A stretch of DNA of 64,000 nucleotides from Oscillatoria sp. CS-180 (GCF_028330965.1 NZ_JAQMUB010000088.1:62001-126000); one strand, 5' to 3'; counted from the stretch's first letter, positions 1 to 9,700 are shown. The notes: a model not told the origin generated them from the letters alone. Numbers and translations are program-made.

Positions 1-334
1 CGGGATCAAGATTTGCGATCACTATGACAGATGCTTCCTACTGGGATCAACCCCCCAAAGCTGCGTAGAAAGAGGATCTCCACGAAGTGATGGCCTTTTC
101 GGGGATCGCATTGTCAAGATTTTATGACAATTCGGGATCCGTCAAAACTGAAAGTCATAAGACTCTGGCATTTTGATCTCCGAGGATTTTTATAGTTCAC
201 TTAGGCTTGAGACGTTGCGGTTACTGAAGGGCTAGTAGTTTGAGGTTGAAATAATGGCAATAGGAATTGTTTTCCTAGCAAAACCCTCACAACAAGAGAG
301 CGGTAGGCAGTAGAAGACGTTAAGAGCAACATGC
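1..334. other. left-edge gap, possible gene tail
   Basis: From the first bases a plus-strand frame runs open to a TAG ending at 68, with the tail MTDASYWDQPPKAA. This could be the last twenty or so residues of a gene starting outside the window, but it is too short to recognise. The remainder, up to the TTG start of the next gene, holds no reading frame I can support. Several GGGATC motifs recur in the first 140 bases without forming a clear repeat. Confidence 0.2.
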
Positions 335-1144
335 TTGAATATCTGGAGAGACATTCGCGATACGAGGAACGGTTTAGTGACCGAGTTAGCTTCGAATAAG
401 TCAGGTAGTCGGCTGATTAGCCGCATCCTGCCGCCAGCAATTCGCCTGTGGTTGACAACTCAACTGGACGATGTGGAGAACTTGATATTTCGAATAGAAG
501 GTCGCGATCGTGAGATTCTTTCTGGTCATATTTCCAACGTTTCGCTATCGGCTGAACGCGCGGTTTATCAAGGTATTCACCTAAGCCAAGCAGCTGTACA
601 GGCTAGTGGCATCCACATCAATCTTGGACAGGTCATTCGTCGCCAACCATTGCGTCTGCTCGCCCCTTTTCCCGTCAGCGGTACAGCTCTGCTGAGTGCC
701 ACGGACCTCAACAAATCGCTACAGTCGCCATTATTAGGAGAAGGCCTCTACGATTTTTTGGTCCTTCTGGCAAAATCTCAGCCAGAGGCAGATTATCTCA
801 AGACTGTTTTGGGACATTTACCTGAGCGGACGGTTCTCTCTCATTACCAGCCCATAGCCGCTATTGAGTCACACAATCTCATCTTGCGGCTGGTTCCTCG
901 ACCAGAACATGCAGTTTCGCCGGTTGCAATTTCAACCCAGTTAGAAATTCGAGAAGGTCATCGTCTTTGCCTCAAAGCTCCTCATTGGCTCATTGATGAC
1001 AACTCGACAGACACGGCACCCTTGCCAGCTATTCACGGCTTTGAGATTGATCTAGGGTCCGAAGTCACGCTCACCCATTGTGAGATTCAGTCTGATCATG
1101 TTGCCTTAAGTGGAACCGTGCAGGTTTTACCGGAAAAGAGCTAA
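335..1144 (+). CDS. DUF2993 (LmeA-like) protein
   Basis: This 269-residue protein matches the cyanobacterial DUF2993 family, distantly related to mycobacterial LmeA phospholipid-binding proteins. The family pattern is visible: a charged N-terminus, the segment LDDVENLIFRIEGRDREIL near residues 44-62, and the downstream alternation of short beta strands with TALLSATDLNKSLQSP near residue 125. No signal peptide or membrane segment is obvious. The frame opens at TTG (335); no good ribosome site marks this start, so the true start may lie slightly downstream. It stands alone before pgi, separated by about 300 bases that contain a dispersed repeat. The molecular function is unknown. Confidence 0.65.
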   Translation: MNIWRDIRDTRNGLVTELASNKSGSRLISRILPPAIRLWLTTQLDDVENLIFRIEGRDREILSGHISNVSLSAERAVYQGIHLSQAAVQASGIHINLGQVIRRQPLRLLAPFPVSGTALLSATDLNKSLQSPLLGEGLYDFLVLLAKSQPEADYLKTVLGHLPERTVLSHYQPIAAIESHNLILRLVPRPEHAVSPVAISTQLEIREGHRLCLKAPHWLIDDNSTDTAPLPAIHGFEIDLGSEVTLTHCEIQSDHVALSGTVQVLPEKS

Positions 1145-1448
1145 TCCATTCAATTTTTGGCGTTGCTTATCAGCGGGACAATTGTCTCCCCTTCACTGAG
1201 AAGTCATGACTTGGCGTTTCGAAGACCAGGGCTTTATAGCTGTCACCCGTTCCGTTAGGACAAGGCGGCGAGCCATTGGGCTATCCCGCTTCAGCAACAC
1301 TCGATTGTTGGTCATCAGTTCTACTTTGTCCCTGAAACTGACAAACTTTTCCCAAAACTTATCTATAAGATCCTGACCGTGCCGCTGTGGTTACCTAAAC
1401 TGAATTGGAATATGTTCAAACTTCAACAGGCATAACCGGAAAACTGCT
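1145..1448. other. intergenic region before pgi
   Basis: No gene is seen here. The stretch carries a degraded copy of the ~104-bp dispersed repeat (about 1235-1290) and the presumed pgi promoter. An AT-rich zone at 1340-1430 precedes the pgi start, but no convincing -35/-10 pair stands out. Confidence 0.5.
1235..1290 (+). repeat. ~104-bp dispersed repeat, degraded copy A
   Basis: The block begins with TATAGC and continues with CCGTTCCGTTAGGACAAGGC and GGCGAGCCATTGGGCTAT, matching the left half of the repeat seen in full at 11409-11512. The right half is too diverged to align with confidence, and the GCACCC/GGGTGC hairpin is lost. It lies between the DUF2993 gene and pgi. Confidence 0.7.
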
Positions 1449-3035
1449 ATGGATGCGATCGCACTTTGGCAACGCTATCAAGATTGGCTCTATCACCACG
1501 ACGAGCTAGGTATCTATCTCGACATTAGCCGCATACGATTTGACGACGCTTTTGTTCAACAAATGCAGCCTAAGTTTGACAAGGCTTTTAAGGATATGGA
1601 AGCGCTTGAAAACGGGGCGATAGCCAATCCGGATGAGAATCGCATGGTCGGTCATTATTGGCTGAGAGACCCGGATCGAGCACCGTCACCAGCGCTCAAG
1701 CAGGACATCTTATCAACGCTTCAAGATATCAAAACGTTTACTCAGCAAGTCCACACAGGGGCGCTTTATCCTCCTGGGCAGGAAAAATTCACCGACCTGT
1801 TGTGTATTGGAATTGGGGGATCAGCCTTAGGCCCACAATTTGTTTCTCAGGCCTTGACAGCTGATCAGCCGCCTCTAGCAGCTCATTTTATTGACAACAC
1901 TGATCCTGCAGGCATTGATCGCACCTTGAATCGTTTGGGCGATCGCTTAGCGACAACGCTAGTCATCGTAACGTCTAAGTCTGGAGGTACCCCAGAGACC
2001 CGGAACGCGATGGTGGAAGTACAGCACCGCTTTGGTGAAATGGGATTGAACTTTGCCAAGCAGGCTGTTGCCGTCACGGGAATCAATAGCAACCTCGAAA
2101 AAGTTGCTAAGCAGCAAGGCTGGCTAGGAACTTTTCCGATGCACGGCTGGGTCGGCGGTCGCACCTCAGAACTTTCAGCCGTTGGACTGCTGCCTGCTGC
2201 TCTCGAAGGCATCGATATGATTGCGATTCTTAACGGCGCTAAGACCATGGATGCGGCTACCCGTGTGCCCAATCTGAAGCAAAATCCAGCAGCTTTGTTG
2301 GCGTTGAGTTGGTATTTTGTCGGTGATGGTCAGGGACTCAAAGATATGGTTCTACTGCCGTATAAAGACGGTCTTGCCTTGTTTAGTCGCTATCTGCAGC
2401 AGTTAGTCATGGAGTCTTTGGGTAAGGAGAAGGACCTAGATGGTAAGGTCGTCAACCAAGGCATCGCGGTTTATGGCAACAAAGGATCGACAGATCAGCA
2501 CGCTTATGTGCAGCAGCTGCGTGAGGGTGTCAATAACTTCTTTGTTACGTTCATTGAAGTCCTCAAGGATCGCGAAGGGGGATCCATTCCAATAGACAAT
2601 GATGCGACCGCAGGTGATTTCTTGTCCGGCTTTTTGTTGGGCACTCGACAGGCCCTCTACGAAAACCAACGGGACTCTATCACTATCACCATTCCTGAAG
2701 TCACGCCTACTCAAGTCGGTGCTCTTATTGCACTCTATGAAAGAGCCGTTGGTCTCTATGCTTCTCTAGTCAATATCAATGCCTATCACCAACCCGGAGT
2801 TGAAGCAGGCAAGAAAGCAGCAGCAGGCATTTTACAGCTTCAGTCTAAAGCTGTGGAAGCTGTCAAGGCCGCAGACGGTCCCATGGCGATCGCCGATCTA
2901 GCGGCCCAGGTTGGTGCTCCCGATCAGATAGAAACCCTATACAAGATTCTGCGACATCTAGATGCCAATAAACGAGATATTCAGCTTTCTGGAAACGTCG
3001 GCACGCTAGAAAATCTGACGATCACTAGCCTTTAG
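1449..3035 (+). CDS. pgi: glucose-6-phosphate isomerase
   Basis: Phosphoglucose isomerase interconverts glucose-6-phosphate and fructose-6-phosphate in the cytosol, linking glycolysis, the oxidative pentose phosphate route and glycogen metabolism. The 528-residue product has the usual cyanobacterial length. The sugar-phosphate binding (SIS) fold shows [12 protein letters not shown] near residue 121 and SKSGGTPET near residue 176. Downstream come the catalytic-region motifs [12 protein letters not shown] near 235 and [12 protein letters not shown] near 347. The ATG at 1449 begins a HIP1-containing segment (GCGATCGC). It is a single gene with long flanks. Identification is firm. Confidence 0.97.
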   Translation: MDAIALWQRYQDWLYHHDELGIYLDISRIRFDDAFVQQMQPKFDKAFKDMEALENGAIANPDENRMVGHYWLRDPDRAPSPALKQDILSTLQDIKTFTQQVHTGALYPPGQEKFTDLLCIGIGGSALGPQFVSQALTADQPPLAAHFIDNTDPAGIDRTLNRLGDRLATTLVIVTSKSGGTPETRNAMVEVQHRFGEMGLNFAKQAVAVTGINSNLEKVAKQQGWLGTFPMHGWVGGRTSELSAVGLLPAALEGIDMIAILNGAKTMDAATRVPNLKQNPAALLALSWYFVGDGQGLKDMVLLPYKDGLALFSRYLQQLVMESLGKEKDLDGKVVNQGIAVYGNKGSTDQHAYVQQLREGVNNFFVTFIEVLKDREGGSIPIDNDATAGDFLSGFLLGTRQALYENQRDSITITIPEVTPTQVGALIALYERAVGLYASLVNINAYHQPGVEAGKKAAAGILQLQSKAVEAVKAADGPMAIADLAAQVGAPDQIETLYKILRHLDANKRDIQLSGNVGTLENLTITSL

Positions 3036-3222
3036 AAAGCCCTGTGAGTCACGTTAATTCAATTGCAGTCTAAAGCTGTCGAATCAATAGGGTGTTCAGG
3101 AGGAGGGAATGAACTGTATGGGTTGATGTTGAACAGAGCAATCCAAGCCTTTGCAGGGATTTGTTGGGTTTCTTGGCATCAATCTAATCTACATTTTTAG
3201 GACAATTGGGCTAAATGCCGGG

Positions 3223-3585
3223 CTAACCAGGAATGGATACGGTTACGGCAGCGATCGCCACATACATATCATCATTCTTATCGTCCAACTCTGGGATCGC
3301 TCTTCCGGCAACCACCATGCCTCCAGTTTCCAACGTCAATGTTTTTTGCCCGAATGGAAGAACGGCAAGTACCTCTTCCTGCCGAACACTGTCAGGAAAA
3401 GGCACAGCTATCTGCACGTCCACCAGCATCTCATTAGGATGGGCTAGACCTGCAACTTCCCAAACTCCAGGGAGAGCGTTATGGGCGATCGCGTTTCGTA
3501 CCGCCCGCATTGCAGCAACTGTGGGATCTTGACCATGCTGATCAACACCCATACCCATTTCAATCACGAGCCGTCGTTGCGTCAT
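3223..3585 (-). CDS. Lin0512 family protein
   Basis: This 120-residue protein fits the Lin0512 family of small conserved proteins (TIGR02058). It begins MTQRRLVIEMGMGVDQHGQD, where the GMGVDQHGQD segment is the family hallmark, followed by AAMRAVRNAIAHNALPG and ends with the hydrophobic strand MYVAIAAVTVSIPG. No signal peptide or membrane span is present. The family has no firmly established activity; its fold resembles small oligomeric ring-forming proteins. It runs convergent to pgi and shares its strand with the next upstream gene at 3656. Confidence 0.7.
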   Translation of the reverse strand: MTQRRLVIEMGMGVDQHGQDPTVAAMRAVRNAIAHNALPGVWEVAGLAHPNEMLVDVQIAVPFPDSVRQEEVLAVLPFGQKTLTLETGGMVVAGRAIPELDDKNDDMYVAIAAVTVSIPG

Positions 3586-3655
3586 TGTTTCCGTTTCACC
3601 CCTTCGTGCAAAGCCAAGGCTCCTTATGCTGCTCCTCTAATACTTTACGGTCCTG

Positions 3656-4183
3656 TCAACTCGCCGTACTACTCTCTGTAGGCGCCGTGTAGCCTTGAAT
3701 GTTTTCCGGACGAAAGCGACGAATGATAGGAGTGGCAAAGCGAATCTCGGCAGTTGATCCCCGGACAACTACCAGATATTTGCCGGCATTTAAACGATTA
3801 CGGTAAGACAGTGCATCTCCACTCCCGAAAGCAATACCAACTCCACCGCCCACAAAGAAAGCGCCTAATGCTCCAGAGGCAGCTCCCAACAGCCCCCCCA
3901 GGATTTGATTGCCTATCGTCCCGGCCCATGAAAAAGTGTCTAATCCCGTGATGGCATTGAAAGAGAAGCCCGCAATAAATCCAAAAGGGATCAGCCAGAA
4001 CATCATCAATCGCACCTGTTTCCAAGCTTCATTAGCAGGGTCAATTAGTCCATATTCATCAGCACTTTTATACCCCTTGCCCAAGATTGCGACTTCTTTC
4101 ATGGAAAATTCAGCGTCTTCTAGGGCTGAGTAGGCCTCTTCAGCTTTAATGCGATCGCTCAAAACAGCTACTAAATAGTTCAT
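3656..4183 (-). CDS. conserved membrane protein, stress-protein-like
   Basis: Taking the ATG at 4183 (MNYLVAVLSD) gives 175 residues. The N-terminal 60 residues form a soluble alpha/beta unit (YLVAVLSDRIKAEEAYSALE) like that of general-stress proteins which monitor a flexible loop. A glycine-rich membrane region follows at about residues 63-125, with two to three spans (MMFWLIPFGFIAGFSFNAI; ILGGLLGAASGALGAFFVGG). A short basic C-terminus closes the protein. This layout is common among cyanobacterial hypothetical proteins. An upstream in-frame ATG at 4219 would add 12 residues that look non-native. Function unknown. Confidence 0.6.
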   Translation of the reverse strand: MNYLVAVLSDRIKAEEAYSALEDAEFSMKEVAILGKGYKSADEYGLIDPANEAWKQVRLMMFWLIPFGFIAGFSFNAITGLDTFSWAGTIGNQILGGLLGAASGALGAFFVGGGVGIAFGSGDALSYRNRLNAGKYLVVVRGSTAEIRFATPIIRRFRPENIQGYTAPTESSTAS

Positions 4184-4558
4184 GAGACTGGCATTATACG
4201 TAGATATACTGCATTCCATTATTGCGCGTAGGTGGCCGTCCGTTATAGCGCCGGAACGATAGCGTTAGCCATAAGCCTGTGACCCAGTAGCTCCCAGATA
4301 TTAAGAGCGTCCCCAGATAGTTTGCCGTCTGTCCTCTTACACCTAATGACAGTTACAACAGAACTCAGATCGGCACCCTAAACCCTGTCTGTCCCTATCT
4401 CTCTGCCGTTAGACTAATGATAAATATTGTGATCCCCATCTAACGGAGTAACGCTTGAGAAAGGCGCTAAAGAATGACGCAACGCGGTAACATGACGGAG
4501 ATGCTTCCTTAGATAAACGCCGCTTAGGATCAACTCAAAACGAATTGCGTAGGAAATC
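4184..4558. other. divergent intergenic region before psb27
   Basis: The gap between the divergent membrane protein gene and psb27 must hold both promoters. No gene is visible. No strong promoter match or repeat was found by eye. Confidence 0.4.
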
Positions 4559-4963
4559 ATGAGACAGTTACTAACTCGCTTTTTTGCACTAATCCTTGTT
4601 GCTGTAATTGGACTTACAGGCTGCAACAGTGCTGGGGTCAGCGGTCAGATGACTGGCGATTATCGACAAGACACGATAACAGTTATCGACGGTCTGAGAA
4701 CTGCCATTAATCTTGCCAACGATAGTCCAGAAAAAGCCTCTGCCGAGGTCAATGCTCGTAACCTTATCAATGATTTCTTTTCACGTTATCGACGAGATGA
4801 TGCAGCTTCCGGCTTGAGTTCTTTTGCAACCCTTCGGACAGCATTAAATGCTCTCGCAGGTCATTACAGTTCTTATCCCAATCGTCCAGTTCCAGAGAAA
4901 TTGAAAAATCGTCTTGAGCAGGAATTTAGGCAGGTGGAAGCCGCTTTGAAGCGAGGTGCTTAG
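4559..4963 (+). CDS. psb27: photosystem II assembly lipoprotein Psb27
   Basis: Psb27 is a thylakoid-lumen lipoprotein that binds CP43 during photosystem II assembly and repair, keeping the manganese site accessible. The 134-residue product has a basic N-terminus, a hydrophobic core and the lipobox VIGLTGC with the lipidated cysteine at residue 22. The mature part is the expected four-helix bundle of about 110 residues, including TGDYRQDTITVIDGLRTAI near residue 32 and RPVPEKLKNRLEQEFRQVE near the end. The gene is monocistronic: a strong hairpin terminator follows about 170 bases downstream. Length and motifs match the family. Confidence 0.93.
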   Translation: MRQLLTRFFALILVAVIGLTGCNSAGVSGQMTGDYRQDTITVIDGLRTAINLANDSPEKASAEVNARNLINDFFSRYRRDDAASGLSSFATLRTALNALAGHYSSYPNRPVPEKLKNRLEQEFRQVEAALKRGA

Positions 4964-5131
4964 GGCTGCCAATGGGGTGAGCTTCACCTAGGGCAATCAA
5001 TCAGACGGCGTTCCACAGTCTTAAATGCTCTGGCGATCGCTTTGATATTCTCTAAGGAAGGATGTCATAAAAATTCGTCTGAATGAGTGACTAAAAATGT
5101 CTTGAATCGGTCGAATTTTCAATAATTTTGT

Positions 5132-5179
5132 TAGCGTAGATGCGATAGAGGTTTTCTCTGTTGCGTCTACGCTATTTTT
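5132..5179 (+). terminator. intrinsic terminator between psb27 and rpmJ
   Basis: A perfect 9-bp stem, TAGCGTAGA (5132-5140) with TCTACGCTA (5166-5174), encloses an inner AGAG/CTCT hairpin and is followed at once by TTTTT. This ends psb27 transcription and isolates the ribosomal cluster. Confidence 0.8.
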
Positions 5180-5193
5180 GTGGCATGGAATGT

Positions 5194-5223
5194 TTGACGA
5201 GAGTTGCGAAAGTTTGTTAGAAT
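5194..5223 (+). promoter_or_regulatory. predicted sigma-70-type promoter of rpmJ cluster
   Basis: TTGACG (5194-5199) and TAGAAT (5218-5223) are separated by 18 bases, just after the terminator and 35 bases before the rpmJ start. This is the only good promoter match in the gap and would drive the whole ribosomal cluster. Confidence 0.5.
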
Positions 5224-5257
5224 CGCAATTCTGTAGTGGAGTGCTGAGTTTAGGGAC

Positions 5258-5371
5258 ATGAAAGTCCGCGCGTCCGTCCGAAGAATGTGTGATAAGTGTC
5301 GCGTCATTCGCCGAAAGGGGCGAGTGATGGTGATTTGCTCAAATCCCAAGCACAAGCAACGCCAAGGATAA
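5258..5371 (+). CDS. rpmJ: 50S ribosomal protein L36
   Basis: L36 is a tiny zinc-ribbon protein of the large subunit. The 37-residue product begins [20 protein letters not shown] and ends KHKQRQG. The zinc ligands CDKC (residues 11-14), the later cysteine in VICSNPKHK and the histidine of that segment are all present. It is the first gene of the ribosomal block here; secY, adk and infA, which usually precede it in cyanobacteria, are absent upstream. Confidence 0.97.
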   Translation: MKVRASVRRMCDKCRVIRRKGRVMVICSNPKHKQRQG

Positions 5372-5487
5372 ATTCTGGGTTTGCAGGCTTCAGATTTGTG
5401 TAGCAGTGAAACTATTTCACTGAATGATTTTGGTGTTGGTGCTAAAACTGCATCAGTAAAGTGAGGTTCAAGGGGAGAAGATAGTCA

Positions 5488-5868
5488 GTGGCACGGATTG
5501 CTGGCGTAGACCTGCCAAGAGACAAGCGGGTCGAAATAGGTTTGACATATATATATGGTATCGGTTTGAGTCGGTCTCAGGCGATTCTTGAGAAAACAGG
5601 AGTCAGTCCCGACATTCGGGTTCGTGACCTGACCGATTCAGATGTTTCTAAGCTGCGTGATTCCGTTGAAAACGACTATCAAGTCGAAGGGGATCTGCGT
5701 CGCTTAGAAGGCATGAATATCAAGCGTCTTATGGACATTGGTTGCTATCGAGGTCGCCGTCATCGTGCGGGTCTCCCTGTCAGGGGGCAGCGTACTCGTA
5801 CCAATTCCCGAACTCGTCGCAGTGGCAAACGGACTGTTGCGGGCAAGAAAAAAGCGCCTAAGAAATAG
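5488..5868 (+). CDS. rpsM: 30S ribosomal protein S13
   Basis: S13 sits in the head of the small subunit and contacts the P-site tRNA and the large subunit. The 126-residue product starts at GTG (5488), preceded by AAGGGGAGA, and reads [20 protein letters not shown] as in other bacteria. The helix-hairpin-helix region [13 protein letters not shown] is followed by the conserved [17 protein letters not shown] and a lysine-rich tail. It lies between rpmJ and rpsK in the standard order. Confidence 0.98.
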   Translation: MARIAGVDLPRDKRVEIGLTYIYGIGLSRSQAILEKTGVSPDIRVRDLTDSDVSKLRDSVENDYQVEGDLRRLEGMNIKRLMDIGCYRGRRHRAGLPVRGQRTRTNSRTRRSGKRTVAGKKKAPKK

Positions 5869-5960
5869 CGATCGCCTGACGCACCTGACAGTCGTTTGTT
5901 CAGCGAACGGGGCAGGCTGCGTCGGTTTTTGGTGACTGAGAGAAGACGGCAAGTAGAACA

Positions 5961-6353
5961 ATGGCTAAACCAACAAGAAAGTCCGGTGGACGTAAGACGA
6001 AGAAGAATATTCCTAACGGAGTGGCTCATATTCAGTCCACTTTCAACAACACGATCGTAACTATTACTGACACGAATGGTGGCGCAGTGTCCTGGTCTTC
6101 AGCTGGGGCAAGTGGATTTAAGGGCGCTAAGAAGGGAACGCCTTTCGCAGCACAGACGGCTGCTGATAGTGCTGCTCGTCGTGCGATGGATCAAGGCATG
6201 CGTCAGATAGAGGTCATGGTAAGTGGTCCTGGCGCTGGACGAGAAACAGCCATTCGGGCACTGCAGGCTGCTGGATTGGAGATCACATTAATCCGTGATG
6301 TAACTCCAATTCCCCACAACGGATGTCGTCCACCAAAGCGGCGGCGTGTCTAG
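5961..6353 (+). CDS. rpsK: 30S ribosomal protein S11
   Basis: S11 forms part of the platform of the small subunit near the mRNA exit. The 130-residue product has the conserved [18 protein letters not shown] block near residue 23, KKGTPFAAQ near 56 and the C-terminal [15 protein letters not shown] typical of the family. The ATG at 5961 gives full length. It is 48 bases upstream of the rpoA start. Confidence 0.98.
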   Translation: MAKPTRKSGGRKTKKNIPNGVAHIQSTFNNTIVTITDTNGGAVSWSSAGASGFKGAKKGTPFAAQTAADSAARRAMDQGMRQIEVMVSGPGAGRETAIRALQAAGLEITLIRDVTPIPHNGCRPPKRRRV

Positions 6354-6400
6354 TCCGAGAGCACTGGAGGAGTACTGAAAAGCCAAGGGAGGTCACATCA

Positions 6401-7348
6401 GTGGCACAATTTCAGGTTGAATGTGTTGAATCGTCGATTGGGGATGACCAAAGTCATTACAGTCGTTTTATTATCGAGCCGCTAGAGCGTAGCCAGGGGA
6501 TCACCGTTGGCAATGCCTTGAGACGGGTTTTGTTGTCTAACCTTGAAGGAACTGCTATTACTGCAGTTCGTATTGCCGGGGCTACTCATGAGTTTTCAAC
6601 CGTGCCAGGCGTACGTGAAGACGTTCTTGATGTTCTTTTGAACATGAAAGAGATCGTCTTAAAGAGCTATTCTCCTCAGCCTCAAATTGGTCGATTGCTT
6701 GTGCAGGGACCGACTAGAGTAACTGCTGGACATTTTGATCTGCCTTCAGAAGTGGAAGTGATCAATCCTGAGCAGTATGTAGCTACGGTGGCTGAGGGTC
6801 ATACGCTGGAGATGGAGTTTCGCATCGAACAGGGTAATGGCTATCGGGCGATTGAGCGAAGTCATGATGAGGCTGCTGCATTAGATTTTATGCAGATTGA
6901 TGCGGTCTTTATGCCTGTTCGTAAGGTGAACTACACGGTGGAAGACGTCATGGAGGGCGGTTCCTTGAAAAAGGATCGTCTGATTATGGAAGTTTCTACC
7001 AATGGTAGTTTGACTCCCCAACAGGCCATGAGCGAGGCAGCGGCAATTCTTGTGTCTCTGTTCAATCCTCTCAAGGATGTCACTCTAGAACCAAAATCTG
7101 ACGAAGAGCCGAAGGAAGAAGATCCGACGAACCACATTCCTATTGAGGAATTGCAGCTTTCTGTGAGAGCATATAACTGCTTGAAGCGAGCACAAGTGAA
7201 CTCGGTAGCGGATCTATTGGACTTCACCCAAGAAGATTTGCTAGAAATAAAGAATTTTGGACAGAAGTCAGCGGAAGAGGTTATCGAAGCCCTACAGCAG
7301 CGGCTTGGCATCACACTACCCGTTGAAAAGTCTGCAAAAACTTCCTAG
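6401..7348 (+). CDS. rpoA: RNA polymerase alpha subunit
   Basis: The alpha dimer nucleates RNA polymerase assembly and its C-terminal domain contacts promoter DNA and activators. I place the start at GTG 6401 ([20 protein letters not shown]), behind AGGGAGGTCAC; the frame extends upstream into rpsK but those residues are not alpha-like. The 315-residue protein shows the assembly domain ([19 protein letters not shown] near residue 27; [11 protein letters not shown] near 223). An acidic linker follows, then the C-terminal domain ([31 protein letters not shown]). Length matches cyanobacterial alpha. Confidence 0.97.
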   Translation: MAQFQVECVESSIGDDQSHYSRFIIEPLERSQGITVGNALRRVLLSNLEGTAITAVRIAGATHEFSTVPGVREDVLDVLLNMKEIVLKSYSPQPQIGRLLVQGPTRVTAGHFDLPSEVEVINPEQYVATVAEGHTLEMEFRIEQGNGYRAIERSHDEAAALDFMQIDAVFMPVRKVNYTVEDVMEGGSLKKDRLIMEVSTNGSLTPQQAMSEAAAILVSLFNPLKDVTLEPKSDEEPKEEDPTNHIPIEELQLSVRAYNCLKRAQVNSVADLLDFTQEDLLEIKNFGQKSAEEVIEALQQRLGITLPVEKSAKTS

Positions 7349-7360
7349 CGAAGATATTAA

Positions 7361-7384
7361 CCCTGGTTGACCAGGGGCTTTTTT
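7361..7384 (+). terminator. terminator or attenuator between rpoA and rplQ
   Basis: CCCTGG (7361) pairs with CCAGGG across a TTGA loop, followed by a run of T residues to 7384. It sits inside the gene cluster 12 bases after the rpoA stop, so it would lower rather than abolish downstream expression unless rplQ has its own promoter. Confidence 0.7.
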
Positions 7385-7443
7385 CCGAGGCTCTACGCTT
7401 CGGATTTTTATTGTTGAGTTGTGTAAAGAAGGGGGAAGTGGCC

Positions 7444-7794
7444 GTGCGTCATAGTCGTCGCGTCCCAAAGTTGGGAAAACCTGCGGATCAGCGCAAAGCT
7501 CTGTTGCGATCGCTCACAACAGAGTTAATCAGAAATGGGCAAATCCAAACCACTAAAGCTCGGGCAAAAGCGGTTCGCTCCGAAGCGGATCGGATGATCA
7601 CTCTGGCCAAAGATGGTTCTCTGGCAGCCCGTCGTCGAGCTTTGGGATACATGTACGACAAGCAGCTTGTACATGCCTTGTTCGAACAGGCACAAGAGCG
7701 TTATGGCAATCGCAACGGTGGATACACTCGCATTTTGCGGACTGTCCGACGTCGGGGCGACAATGCTGAGATGGCGATTATTGAATTAACCTAA
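7444..7794 (+). CDS. rplQ: 50S ribosomal protein L17
   Basis: L17 binds near the peptide exit of the large subunit. I choose GTG 7444 ([20 protein letters not shown]), 10 bases behind GGGGGAAG, because cyanobacterial L17 begins MRH; this yields 116 residues, the usual length. Conserved blocks are [19 protein letters not shown] near residue 25 and the C-terminal [24 protein letters not shown] at 7438 is an alternative two codons earlier. It is followed by truA after 12 bases. Confidence 0.96.
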   Translation: MRHSRRVPKLGKPADQRKALLRSLTTELIRNGQIQTTKARAKAVRSEADRMITLAKDGSLAARRRALGYMYDKQLVHALFEQAQERYGNRNGGYTRILRTVRRRGDNAEMAIIELT

Positions 7795-7806
7795 GCGTCT
7801 TTGAGG

Positions 7807-8688
7807 ATGACTTCAAACCTTGTAGCGGATCAGCAACGTATCGACAAGACGACTCGATGGGATCACTTTCATCGGGTCGCTCTGGTTGTGCAGTATGTTG
7901 GCACCCGCTTTCATGGCTGGCAACGTCAGCCCAAGGAACGTACGGTACAGGGTGATATTGAGCAGGCTATTCAGTCTGTTTTGGACAAACCCATAACTCT
8001 ATGTGGCGCTGGGCGTACGGATACTGGCGTTCATGCAGCGGCTCAGGTGGCACACTTTCAAGCTCCTACACTGATCCCAGCTCATCGATGGGCTGGGATC
8101 CTGAATAGCCGTTTGCCTGAGGATATTTTAATTCGGGCGTCTGCTCAGGTCCCTGACGATTGGCATGCACAGTTCTCTGCTCGGTGGCGGCGGTATCGCT
8201 ACACCCTGTACACGGACCCGGTGCCCAATCTCTTCCTTCGTCCCTTTTCGTGGCACTACTACTATCAACCTTTAAGCGAGACCCTAATCCAGTCAGCTTT
8301 AGATGCGCTGGTAGGTTACCACGATCTAACAGCATTTCAGCGGGCGGGTTCTAAGCGATCCCATGCTTGGGTTGATGTGCAGTGTGCTGAGTGCCATCGT
8401 CAAGACACGGTAGTAGCGGTTGAGCTACAGGCGAATGGCTTCTTATACGGCATGGTCCGTTTACTGATGGGGATTCTCGTTCAGGTCGGTCGCGGCCTGA
8501 TGAGCGTGGAAGAATTCACTCACCTGTGGCAGAACCGTCAGCGAGATCGTGTCAAATATGCGGCTCCAGCAAGTGGGCTTTGCTTACTCAGAGTGGGCTA
8601 TGACTATTTCCCCTTCCACCCTAATGTTTGGTACGATACACAACCGCACTTTTGCCTTCCTCAAGCCTCCTCTGCGATCGCCGTTTGA
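7807..8688 (+). CDS. truA: tRNA pseudouridine(38-40) synthase
   Basis: TruA isomerises uridines 38-40 in the anticodon arm of tRNAs. The catalytic aspartate lies in the signature GAGRTDTGVHA near residue 66, preceded by the family N-terminus LVVQYVGTRFHGWQRQPKE. Later motifs include FLRPFSWHYYY and FLYGMVRLLMGILVQVGRG. The ATG at 7807 gives 293 residues; a TTG two codons upstream is possible. A roughly 25-residue tail past the usual end is unremarkable. truA between rplQ and rplM is the standard cyanobacterial order. Confidence 0.95.
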   Translation: MTSNLVADQQRIDKTTRWDHFHRVALVVQYVGTRFHGWQRQPKERTVQGDIEQAIQSVLDKPITLCGAGRTDTGVHAAAQVAHFQAPTLIPAHRWAGILNSRLPEDILIRASAQVPDDWHAQFSARWRRYRYTLYTDPVPNLFLRPFSWHYYYQPLSETLIQSALDALVGYHDLTAFQRAGSKRSHAWVDVQCAECHRQDTVVAVELQANGFLYGMVRLLMGILVQVGRGLMSVEEFTHLWQNRQRDRVKYAAPASGLCLLRVGYDYFPFHPNVWYDTQPHFCLPQASSAIAV

Positions 8689-8742
8689 TACCGCTCCCCT
8701 AAATCCCGTCAAAGATTCTCTCGATAACACACCCACAAAACC

Positions 8743-9198
8743 ATGACTAAGACGTACATTCCCCCTGTTAACGACATAGACCGTAAATGGTATGTCGTCG
8801 ATGCAGCAGACCAGCGTCTCGGACGCCTAGCCACTGAAATTGCTACCATTCTGCGTGGCAAAAACAAACCAACCTTTACCCCTAACATGGACACGGGGGA
8901 CTTTGTAATTGTTGTCAACGCCGAGAAAGTTGTTGTCACCGGAAATAAGACTGATCAGAAGCTATATCGTCGCCATTCTGGTCGTCCTGGTGGTATGAAA
9001 ACGGAAACCTTTGCCCAGTTACAAGCTCGGATTCCCGAACGGATTATTGAGAAGGCAGTCAAGGGAATGCTGCCTAAGAACGCGCTGGGACGGAAGTTAT
9101 TTACTAAGTTAAAAGTCTATGCTGGGCCAGAGCATCCTCATGCCGCTCAGCAACCTGAAACCCTAACGATTCAAACGATTGCTGGAGAGAAAGCCTAA
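8743..9198 (+). CDS. rplM: 50S ribosomal protein L13
   Basis: L13 is an early-assembling large-subunit protein. The 151-residue product begins [20 protein letters not shown] and shows [19 protein letters not shown], the HSGRPGGMK loop near residue 78 and [17 protein letters not shown] near residue 104, all diagnostic. Its TAA shares one base with the ATG of rpsI, so the two are translationally coupled as in most bacteria. Confidence 0.98.
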   Translation: MTKTYIPPVNDIDRKWYVVDAADQRLGRLATEIATILRGKNKPTFTPNMDTGDFVIVVNAEKVVVTGNKTDQKLYRRHSGRPGGMKTETFAQLQARIPERIIEKAVKGMLPKNALGRKLFTKLKVYAGPEHPHAAQQPETLTIQTIAGEKA

Positions 9199-9611
9199 TG
9201 CAAGCTACTGATACGACTGATCGGGTTGTCTATTGGGGAACTGGCCGCCGCAAGTCAGCGATCGCCCGAGTTCGCCTAGTGCCTGGTAACGGACAAATTA
9301 CAATTAATGGCCGACCTGGAGAGGTTCACTTACAGTCTAATCCCAGCTATCTCTCGACGGTCAAAGCTCCTTTAGAAACCTTGGGACTCGAAAGTGAGTA
9401 CGACTTGCTAGTTAATGTCCGTGGAGGGGGGCTGACAGGTCATGCTGACGCCATCAAGATGGGCGTTGCCCGCGCACTTTGCGAGTTAGATCCTGACAAC
9501 CGTAAACCACTCAAGGTTGAAGGTTATCTGACCCGTGATCCCCGCTGTAAAGAGCGGAAGAAGTACGGTCTGAAGAAAGCCCGTAAAGCACCTCAGTTCT
9601 CTAAGCGATAA
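9198..9611 (+). CDS. rpsI: 30S ribosomal protein S9
   Basis: S9 reaches the P-site tRNA with its C-terminal tail. The 137-residue product has [19 protein letters not shown] near residue 14, [20 protein letters not shown] near residue 75 and the required basic end [12 protein letters not shown]. The start overlaps the rplM stop by one base (TAATG). Confidence 0.98.
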   Translation: MQATDTTDRVVYWGTGRRKSAIARVRLVPGNGQITINGRPGEVHLQSNPSYLSTVKAPLETLGLESEYDLLVNVRGGGLTGHADAIKMGVARALCELDPDNRKPLKVEGYLTRDPRCKERKKYGLKKARKAPQFSKR

Positions 9612-9700
9612 GGGCAACTTTATAACTCTCGTTCTACGATAGAGATTGAGAGGTTTGTCAACCCTTACTAAACTGCATTCACCAACAGGACTTAGCAAAA

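Noticed and set aside
202-209. Possible metalloprotease HExxH in the DUF4114 protein (residue numbers)
   Set aside because: The motif is EELGHFID; the first histidine is missing, so no zinc-protease claim is made.
1883-2272. Minus-strand reading frame of 129 codons inside pgi
   Set aside because: It is antisense to a conserved enzyme, has serine/arginine-rich composition typical of shadow frames and no ribosome site.
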